Of a DNA stretch of 6,584 bases, positions 1 to 4,353 are shown in pieces (position 1 is the first letter of the stretch; each line of letters begins with the position of its first letter). The translations under genes and the position numbers were made by a program. The stretch is from Pseudomonadota bacterium. Its GTDB lineage: Bacteria; Pseudomonadota; Gammaproteobacteria; Burkholderiales; Sulfuriferulaceae. The notes under the pieces were generated by a model. The model saw only the letters and a list, made by a program, of their open reading frames with translations. It ran no database searches and was not told the DNA's origin. The DNA lies in assembly GCA_021794855.1 (NCBI GenBank), contig JAJYPZ010000068.1, positions 1 through 6,584 of the forward strand, written 5' to 3'.

Positions 1-78
1 GACTCACCGACCACGCCGCCGAATCCTCAGCCTGAGCCACCGAACGGACGCAGGTTCGATACCGACCACTCCTGTTAG
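1..78 (+). CDS. possible C-terminal end of an unidentified plus-strand protein (5' truncated by window edge)
   Basis: Frame 1 is open from the first base to a TAG at 76-78 and encodes 25 residues. They begin with a proline-rich stretch (DSPTTPPNPQPEPPN) and end GRRFDTDHSC. A Pro-rich, low-complexity tail is typical of the C-terminus of an exported or surface protein. The stop overlaps the TAA of the convergent pilin gene by 3 nt within TTAG, a common tail-to-tail arrangement. Only 25 codons are visible, so no family can be assigned. One of the minus-strand frames is also open across this stretch, so the call rests on composition and on the neat junction. It could be non-coding. Confidence 0.33.
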   Translation, partial: DSPTTPPNPQPEPPNGRRFDTDHSC

Positions 79-602
79 CAACCGCTGCTGACTGGCGTCC
101 AGGTAGTACCAGTGGGTTGATTATAGACCACGCCGCAATTAGAAGTATTGGCACCGCCGGGCACATAAAAGGTACAAGTTGAACTCCACTCACCGGGTGC
201 GTAATAAGAATATTGGGATGAAAACGTCAATGCCGCGGGCAGCCCTTGCTGGCTACAGTCTGGATACCCATTCAACACTTCAACCATCACTCCGCCACCG
301 ATGTCCACAGTGTGCGGTTGATTATCCTTAGGAACGCCATTTACCGCCGCCTTGGCGTACACCATCGCTGCAGCACTAACAATAGCGCCTTGCATGGAAA
401 TTAAAGTCGTTGTGCGTGCGTTATTGGACATTGATATAAATTTTGGCAATGCTACCGCTGCCAATATCCCCAAAATAACAATTACTGTCACCAACTCTAT
501 CAAAGTAAAACCCGTTTGGGTTCTATGCGTCCATCCGGCAATCCGCAGTGTCGGAATTATGCGCTTCTCTCTGTTTTTCGCCTTGCACGAAATGTGTTTC
601 AT
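75..602 (-). CDS. type IV prepilin, MSHA-like major or minor pilin
   Basis: This is a 175-residue prepilin-type protein, expected to be cleaved and N-methylated by a prepilin peptidase, assembled into a surface pilus or pseudopilus, and anchored in the inner membrane before assembly. The class III signal is clear: G31 is followed by FTLIE, with Glu at mature position +5, then a hydrophobic helix (about residues 32-54) ending in the ALPKF motif seen in MSHA pilins. The mature protein is about 144 residues. It has four cysteines (C116, C143, C156, C175); the last residue is Cys, suggesting a C-terminal disulfide loop. The ATG at 602 is the only conventional start upstream of the cleavage site. 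It gives an unusually long, basic 31-residue leader and has no good ribosome site in front, so the true start is uncertain. No other pilus assembly genes are visible. Family assignment is firm; the exact pilus system is inferred. Confidence 0.9.
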   Translation of the reverse strand: MKHISCKAKNREKRIIPTLRIAGWTHRTQTGFTLIELVTVIVILGILAAVALPKFISMSNNARTTTLISMQGAIVSAAAMVYAKAAVNGVPKDNQPHTVDIGGGVMVEVLNGYPDCSQQGLPAALTFSSQYSYYAPGEWSSTCTFYVPGGANTSNCGVVYNQPTGTTWTPVSSGC

Positions 603-858
603 ACAACAGCATTTTCACATGCTTCAGTTCGCCAGGAACAGCATTGGCGACTTGTAACCAATATTTGAATGCATGCGTTTCCGATTGGAGGATGTATCGA
701 TGTATTCAAAGCTGTCTGCCCTCCTTTTCAACCAATGGCGAGAAAGGTATGTATCCGCTTGTATTAACGGCAAGCGGTCAATCCCGCACGGACCACAGCA
801 TCCCGGAAGGCAGTCACTCGACGATTTTTTGCGCATCATCCCAATGCTCAGCTGTTTT
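523..858 (-). pseudogene. possible decayed coding region upstream of and overlapping the pilin gene
   Basis: One minus-strand frame reads like protein but is broken by in-frame TGA codons at 814-816, 778-780 and 706-708. It ends at a TAG (523-525) that lies inside the pilin leader region. The longest uninterrupted piece (523-705) encodes 60 residues and includes YWLQVANAVPGELKHVKMLL. The piece before it includes NTSGYIPFSPLVEKEGRQL, and the ones before that LPSGMLWSVRD and AEHWDDAQKIVE. None of the pieces has a suitable start codon or ribosome site. All three interruptions are TGA, which can arise from TGG or CGA by one transition. The same frame is closed by TGA at 859-861 and TAA at 868-870 further upstream. 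I do not recognise the family. It may be a degraded gene or a chance open stretch, and its relation to the long pilin leader is unresolved. Confidence 0.28.
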
Positions 859-1010
859 TCAGAATAATTATCGCTCGGAGTTTATGCCATTTTTCGTAAT
901 CGTTATCGCAGGAAGTTTGCTGAAAAATATTTTATTGCTTCCATGTTCAAATTGCAAACAACATCTCCAATGCACTCGTCCCTCGACAGTTCACCATGAT
1001 TTAAAATCCC

Positions 1011-1036
1011 AACCTTTATTGTTTGAAAGGTTTTTT
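1011..1036 (+). terminator. weak candidate intrinsic terminator
   Basis: AACCTTT (1011-1017) pairs with AAAGGTT (1026-1032) around an 8-nt loop and is followed by four more T residues. The stem has only two G-C pairs and no plus-strand gene is visible upstream, so its function is doubtful. Confidence 0.2.
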
Positions 1037-1166
1037 ACTGCAGCACCGGTATTGAAAGTTAACGGTTTCTCTTCTTACCAATTATGATCGTCGCGGTCGA
1101 AGACGGCATAGGCCTTTACGAATGCACGCCGTTGTATGTTCATGTGGCGGCCGCCATTTTCGAACC

Positions 1167-1204
1167 GATGCCCGGACGTACTGCACTCAGTACCTCCGGG
1201 CATC
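1167..1204. repeat. strong 38-nt inverted repeat (hairpin)
   Basis: GATGCCCGGA (1167-1176) pairs with TCCGGGCATC (1195-1204), and inside it GTACTG (1178-1183) pairs with CAGTAC (1188-1193). A single C/C mismatch separates the two stems and the apical loop is CACT. The structure therefore has 16 Watson-Crick pairs in 17-nt arms. No T run follows on either strand, so it is not a standard intrinsic terminator. It lies about 95 nt ahead of the sigma-factor start, so it could be a leader-RNA structure, a protein-binding site, or a REP-like mobile palindrome. Confidence 0.75.
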
Positions 1205-1298
1205 AGAAAAATACCGCTCAACCACGCCGATAAGGTATGCTTTACGTAATCGAGTTTACTGGCATTGCGGGTCGATTCATTATTCAAATCTGTCCGAT

Positions 1299-1895
1299 AT
1301 GAGGAAGCGCGTGTTCAACGACAATCCTGACGACGAATTCGGCCAGCGCCTGAGCAGGCATGGCCCGATTCTTTACCGCTATGCGTTGACGCAATTGCGC
1401 GACCGGCACAAGACCGACGATGCCGTGCAGGAAACCTTGCTGGCTGCGCTGCAGTCCCGCACTTCATTTTCTGGCGGCGCGACCGAGCGTAGCTGGCTGG
1501 TCGGCATACTCAAGCATAAAATCATCGACCAGTTCCGGCGCGATGCACGGGAAGTACCTTTGTACGAATCGGCAGTCGACGTAGATCCGGAAACCGGGAT
1601 CGAACACGAACGGACTGAAGCCGGCGACTGGCGCGACCGGCCTGCTAACTGGGGCAACCCCGAACAAGTGCTGGATAACCGCCAGTTCTGGCAAATCGTG
1701 GAATTATGCCTGCAGCATCTGCCGGAGCGTCAGGCGCATTTATTCATGATGCGTGAAATTTTCGAGAACAGTACGGAAGAAATTTGCCAGGAAATGAGCA
1801 TTACCTCGAACAATTTATGGACGATGCTGCATCGCACCCGGCTGGTTTTGCGCAACCGTCTCAAACTAACACGATTACAGGGTTCCAGCGCATAA
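1299..1895 (+). CDS. ECF-type RNA polymerase sigma factor linked to the bufferin cluster
   Basis: A 198-residue sigma-70 family protein that directs RNA polymerase to a small set of promoters. Region sigma-2 covers about residues 20-83 (LYRYALTQLRDRH, DDAVQETLLAAL, WLVGILKHKIIDQFRR). An acidic linker follows (about 85-125), then sigma-4 (about 130-188) with a helix-turn-helix in EEICQEMSITSNNLWTMLHRTR. The long linker and the LPERQAHLFMMREI segment resemble the TIGR02943-like group of ECF factors as I remember it. The frame is open from 1122, but the added 59 residues (Cys/His/Arg-rich, spanning the 1167-1204 hairpin) do not look like sigma sequence. ATG at 1299 has no clear ribosome site; GTG at 1311 is preceded by AGGA and may be the true start (194 residues). 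The gene sits 111 bp ahead of bufA, matching known ECF control of bufferin genes, so BufA-cluster regulation is a reasonable inference. No anti-sigma gene directly follows. Confidence 0.88.
   Translation: MRKRVFNDNPDDEFGQRLSRHGPILYRYALTQLRDRHKTDDAVQETLLAALQSRTSFSGGATERSWLVGILKHKIIDQFRRDAREVPLYESAVDVDPETGIEHERTEAGDWRDRPANWGNPEQVLDNRQFWQIVELCLQHLPERQAHLFMMREIFENSTEEICQEMSITSNNLWTMLHRTRLVLRNRLKLTRLQGSSA
1302..1305 (+). promoter_or_regulatory. ribosome binding site favouring a GTG start for the sigma gene
   Basis: AGGA lies 5 nt ahead of an in-frame GTG at 1311-1313, whereas no purine-rich site precedes the ATG at 1299. If it is used, the protein starts four residues later, with the sequence FNDNPDDEFG following the initiator. 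Confidence 0.4.
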
Positions 1896-1912
1896 ATAAC
1901 TTCGATGTAAGT

Positions 1913-1934
1913 TTAGTCGCGCTAACGCGACTAA
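1913..1934. promoter_or_regulatory. perfect palindrome between the sigma gene and bufA
   Basis: TTAGTCGCG (1913-1921) and CGCGACTAA (1926-1934) are exact reverse complements around the 4-nt spacer CTAA. The element begins 17 nt after the sigma stop codon and lies 72 nt ahead of the bufA start. No T run follows, so a classic terminator is unlikely. It could be a dimeric repressor or activator site, or an RNA stem that protects or attenuates the transcript. The symmetry is certain; the function is inferred. Confidence 0.6.
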
Positions 1935-2006
1935 TGATAGCCGGGAGCATTTTCGCAGACGGCAAACGAGATTGCAGGTTTTTTAATTTATTAAGAGGAT
2001 TAAGTT

Positions 2007-2321
2007 ATGAACAAACGTCAATTTATCAATACAGCGGCTTCGACAATTCTTGCCATGGGCGTACTGGCAGTCGCTCCTGCTTCGGAGGCGGACGGTAACG
2101 GCATGATGAAGCCGGGCATGGAAAAATGCTTCGGTGTCGCCAAAGCCGGCCAGAATGATTGCAAAGGCTTGTCGGGACTGCATTCATGCAAAGGTCAAAG
2201 CACGGTTTCCGACAATCCCGGCGACGTCAAGATCGTTCCCGACGGGACGTGCGCCAAATTGGGAGGCATGAACATGGAACAGGCTAAAGCCAAAATGGCT
2301 GCCATGAAAAATAAATCCTGA
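2007..2321 (+). CDS. bufA: bufferin precursor peptide, BufA1/DUF2282 type
   Basis: A 104-residue exported precursor of a ribosomally made, modified peptide. Residues 1-28 form a Sec signal peptide (basic NKR, hydrophobic core, probable cleavage after ASEA). The mature part carries the hallmark family pattern with four cysteines: C41 in [16 protein letters not shown]52 at its end, C61 in HSCKGQS and C82 in VPDGTC. In characterised bufferins the MNIO enzyme converts core cysteines to thiooxazoles, and the product chelates copper in the periplasm. The start is well supported by AAGAGGA (1993-1999) 7 nt ahead of the ATG. The C-terminus after C82 is extended, lysine- and methionine-rich ([18 protein letters not shown]). 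With MMKPGM near the N-terminus it gives seven Met in the mature chain, which could add copper(I) ligands. bufB and bufC follow. Family membership is confident; the modification is inferred from the neighbours. Confidence 0.92.
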   Translation: MNKRQFINTAASTILAMGVLAVAPASEADGNGMMKPGMEKCFGVAKAGQNDCKGLSGLHSCKGQSTVSDNPGDVKIVPDGTCAKLGGMNMEQAKAKMAAMKNKS

Positions 2322-2332
2322 GCGCCAAATAC

Positions 2333-2373
2333 GGAACGATGCGGAAATTTGCGGCTGGAATTTGCGTCGTTCC
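2333..2373 (+). promoter_or_regulatory. imperfect hairpin between bufA and bufB
   Basis: GGAACGA (2333-2339) pairs with TCGTTCC (2367-2373). Above an internal loop, AAATT (2345-2349) pairs with AATTT (2359-2363) around a 9-nt loop. It starts 11 nt after the bufA stop and is not followed by a T run. A stem here commonly stabilises the upstream message or damps read-through, which would let the small precursor outnumber its enzymes. That role is inferred. Confidence 0.5.
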
Positions 2374-2416
2374 ATTGCCACTCTGTCACCAATACCGCAC
2401 CAGACACCCATTTTGC

Positions 2417-2421
2417 GGGAG
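2417..2421 (+). promoter_or_regulatory. ribosome binding site fixing the bufB start
   Basis: GGGAG lies 5 nt ahead of the ATG at 2427. The frame is open further upstream to 2349, but that stretch lacks a good initiation site and falls inside the intergenic hairpin, so 2427 is the preferred start. Confidence 0.65.
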
Positions 2422-2426
2422 CATTC

Positions 2427-3338
2427 ATGCTTAAAACCGTTCTTTCTTGCGGTATAGGGCTGCGTCAGCCGCACTATCGGGAAATTATGACTACCCGTCC
2501 GCCACTGGATTTCGTGGAAGTGCACACTGAAAATTTTTTCAATCGGCACGATGCCGCATCTCAAGTACTCGCAGCGGTGCGCACCGAATATCCGGTCAGT
2601 CTGCATGGCGTAGGATTGGCGCTGGGTTCGGCCTGCGGTCTGGACGAAGCGCATCTGGATCAGATCGCCGCTCTGGCGGACAGGATAGATCCGGTACGTA
2701 TCTCGGATCATGCCTGTTTTGCCCGCGCTCCGTGGGCGCAGGCAGGCATCGTTCATGCCAACGATTTGCTTCCGGTGGCGTTTACGGAAGCCACGATGGA
2801 GATTTTGTGCGCCAATATTCAACGTGTGCAGGAACGGCTACGCCGTCCGATACTGATCGAAAATCTCAGCACTTATCTGGATTTTGCACAGTGCGATTAT
2901 TCCGAACCGGAATTTTTTGCCGAGCTCGGCCGGCGTAGCGGCTGCGGCATGCTGCTCGACATCAACAACCTGATCGTCAATGCCCTCAATGCTGCCGAGC
3001 CGGATCCCGTGCTATCGGTCTGCAACTGGCTCGACGAGCTTCACCGTCTCGCTCCAGCCGGACTGATAGGCGAAATTCATCTCGCCGGATTCAGTGCGCA
3101 GCAGGATCTGATCATTGACGATCACGCGAGCCCAGTGTCCGATCCGGTCTGGCAAGCTTATGCTTACGCGCTGCAGCGATTCGGCGCATTGCCCACCTTG
3201 ATCGAATGGGACGATCAACTGCCTGCGTTAACCGTGCTGCTCGACGAAGCGGCTAAAGCAATCGCAGTATCGGAACGCACGCTCCCTTCCGGCAGCGCCG
3301 GCAATTTTCCTCCGCCTCTCCGGAAAGCGTGCCTGTGA
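2427..3338 (+). CDS. bufB: BufB, DUF692 (MNIO) multinuclear non-heme iron oxidase
   Basis: A 303-residue TIM-barrel enzyme of the DUF692/MNIO family, which includes the methanobactin enzyme MbnB. The family uses an Fe(II)/Fe(III) cluster to oxidise cysteines of a precursor peptide in the cytoplasm. It opens with the family start GIGLRQPHY. Metal-ligand and active-site motifs appear in the usual order: FVEVHTENFF (E31, H33, E35, N36), SLHGVGLALGS (H60), ISDHACF (D94, H95), IENLSTY (E145, N146), LDINN (D178, N180, N181), GEIHLAGF (E216, H218), DDHASPV (H233) and IEWDD (E260, D262). Nothing essential appears missing. It lies directly after the precursor gene and overlaps its partner bufC by 4 nt (GTGA), which suggests translational coupling. 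The last 20 residues after SERTLPSG are variable and probably disordered. Assignment to BufB rather than another MNIO rests on the DUF2282 precursor next door. Confidence 0.95.
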   Translation: MLKTVLSCGIGLRQPHYREIMTTRPPLDFVEVHTENFFNRHDAASQVLAAVRTEYPVSLHGVGLALGSACGLDEAHLDQIAALADRIDPVRISDHACFARAPWAQAGIVHANDLLPVAFTEATMEILCANIQRVQERLRRPILIENLSTYLDFAQCDYSEPEFFAELGRRSGCGMLLDINNLIVNALNAAEPDPVLSVCNWLDELHRLAPAGLIGEIHLAGFSAQQDLIIDDHASPVSDPVWQAYAYALQRFGALPTLIEWDDQLPALTVLLDEAAKAIAVSERTLPSGSAGNFPPPLRKACL

Positions 3339-4180
3339 ACGAGTTATCGATACCCGCAGACAAAGAGAATTGGGCTGGCGAAGCGCTGCGTCAGCGCGAA
3401 CTGATTGCAGCCATATTTTCCCCTACTCCCACCGATTTGCCCTGCTCCGGCGTACGGCAGACCGGCTCTCGATGGCAGGCCGGACTGGCGGCATATCGCG
3501 GCAACGGCCTGGGTCATGCACGAAATGCCTTGCGCGAGCAATTCCCTACTTTGCTGGCGATGCTGGGCGAAGAAGCTTTCGACTCGTTATGCACCCGCTT
3601 CTGGCGTACCGAACCGCTCCGCCGGGGAGATTTGGCGTGGGCGGGAGAAAAGCTGGCGGATTTTGTTGACCGCCTTGAGGATCTGAAAAATTTTCCGTGG
3701 CTGAGCGATTGCGCGCGGCTAGACTGGGCGATCTGGCAGGCAGCCGGCGCGGCGCATTCGCGTCTGAACGAGGAGGATCTCCGGCGGCTGGCCGCTGGAG
3801 ACCCGCAATATATGCGATTTCAGCTTGCCGACGGGGTATGCCGCCTGCGTTCAGACTGGCCTGTGGTCGCTTTGTTTCTGGCGCACCGAGAGCCCGACCC
3901 GGACTGGCCAGCAGTACGCCGTATGCTCGATTCAGGTCAAGCTGAGACCGCTCTGGTCTGGCGAACGCCGGAAAACTCATCTTTGATGCTGCCTGTCGTC
4001 GCACTGGATGAAGTCACTGACCGCTGGATTACGGCATTAATTTCGGCGGCGCCGATCGAAACGGCGCTCGATCTGGCGGGCAGCGATTTTGATTTTGCTG
4101 CGTGGCTTCGGCTCGCAGTACAGCAGGGATGGCTGGAAGCAGTTATCGAACATTCCGGACCAGACAGCCCTCTCCGGTAA
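3335..4180 (+). CDS. bufC: BufC, DUF2063-domain partner of the MNIO enzyme
   Basis: A 281-residue DUF2063-type protein (HvfC/BufC N-terminal domain). In this family the partner binds the precursor peptide and presents it to the MNIO enzyme, forming a complex in the cytoplasm. The N-terminal domain (about residues 18-112) has the conserved run YRGNGLGHARNALREQFPTL, then MLGEEAF and the FWRTEPLRRGDLAWAGEKLADF segment. The C-terminal half (about 120-270) includes PWLSDCARLDWAIWQA and ends in a helical WLRLAVQQGWL segment, resembling the RRE-like C-terminal part of such partners. GTG at 3335 is chosen because it forms a 4-nt GTGA overlap with the bufB stop and has GGAAAG (3322-3327) 7 nt ahead. 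A GTG at 3329 is too close to that site. No DoxX-like or further cluster gene follows; a 173-bp gap comes next. Confidence 0.92.
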   Translation: MNELSIPADKENWAGEALRQRELIAAIFSPTPTDLPCSGVRQTGSRWQAGLAAYRGNGLGHARNALREQFPTLLAMLGEEAFDSLCTRFWRTEPLRRGDLAWAGEKLADFVDRLEDLKNFPWLSDCARLDWAIWQAAGAAHSRLNEEDLRRLAAGDPQYMRFQLADGVCRLRSDWPVVALFLAHREPDPDWPAVRRMLDSGQAETALVWRTPENSSLMLPVVALDEVTDRWITALISAAPIETALDLAGSDFDFAAWLRLAVQQGWLEAVIEHSGPDSPLR

Positions 4181-4266
4181 AATTTACTGAACACATGTTC
4201 TATGCAATAATTTCCGCCGGAATGATATCCGCTTCTTTCGACTCCGCCAGATTTCCCTGGGATTCA

Positions 4267-4286
4267 ATCGGGCTGTTGTGCCCGAT
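4267..4286 (+). repeat. perfect 7-bp hairpin downstream of bufC with a distant T run
   Basis: ATCGGGC (4267-4273) pairs with GCCCGAT (4280-4286) around TGTTGT. Six T residues occur at 4307-4312, about 20 nt beyond the stem. That is too far for a canonical intrinsic terminator, although this is the only structure in the gap that might end the buf transcript. Confidence 0.4.
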
Positions 4287-4353
4287 GCATACGCCGGCAC
4301 TATCCATTTTTTATTGAGTACGGCCGGTCATTAATAATCGGACTCACAAAATC

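Larger units (their letters stand above)
603..1298. other. roughly 700-bp region without an intact gene
   Basis: The open frames here have poor amino-acid composition and no recognisable family. The left third (to about 858) contains the possible gene remnant on the minus strand. The stretch from about 860 to 1090 is AT-rich and shows only a weak AT-stem hairpin with a T run (1011-1036). The right part (1100-1298) is more GC-rich, holds the strong 1167-1204 hairpin, and probably carries the promoter and leader of the sigma-factor gene. No tRNA, CRISPR or insertion-sequence ends are apparent. Confidence 0.6.

Noticed and set aside
46..70. tRNA T-loop-like sequence GGTTCGATACC
   Set aside because: The T-stem does not pair properly and no acceptor, anticodon arm or CCA end is present.
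619..634. Sigma-54-like promoter on the minus strand ahead of the pilin (TGGC and GC elements)
   Set aside because: The GG and GC elements are one base too close for the required -24/-12 spacing, and the rest of the match is poor.
523..858. TGA read as tryptophan or selenocysteine in the broken minus-strand frame
   Set aside because: bufA and bufB use TGA as their stop, the frame also ends in TAG and has no start, and no recoding structure is evident; decay is simpler.
548..1087. Long plus-strand open frame (179 codons) in the gap between pilin and sigma genes
   Set aside because: Cys/Ser-rich, shadow-like composition, no ribosome site, no recognisable domain, and it overlaps the pilin 5' end antisense.
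1052..1088. Sigma-70 promoter from TTGAAA and TATGAT
   Set aside because: The two hexamers are 25 bp apart, far from the usual 17, and no better partner is found for either.
1145..1156. 12-bp perfect palindrome containing a NotI site
   Set aside because: Short self-complementary GC run with no loop and no supporting context; chance is a sufficient explanation.
1122..1298. N-terminal extension of the sigma factor to an ATG at 1122
   Set aside because: The extra 59 residues do not resemble sigma sequence, span a strong hairpin, and make the protein longer than usual for an ECF factor.
1784..2098. Plus-strand frame across the sigma/bufA junction as a possible anti-sigma gene
   Set aside because: It is an out-of-frame shadow of two real genes, without zinc-finger motif, membrane segment or ribosome site.
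2184..2822. 212-codon minus-strand frame opposite bufA and bufB
   Set aside because: Antisense shadow of two well-supported genes with no domain of its own.
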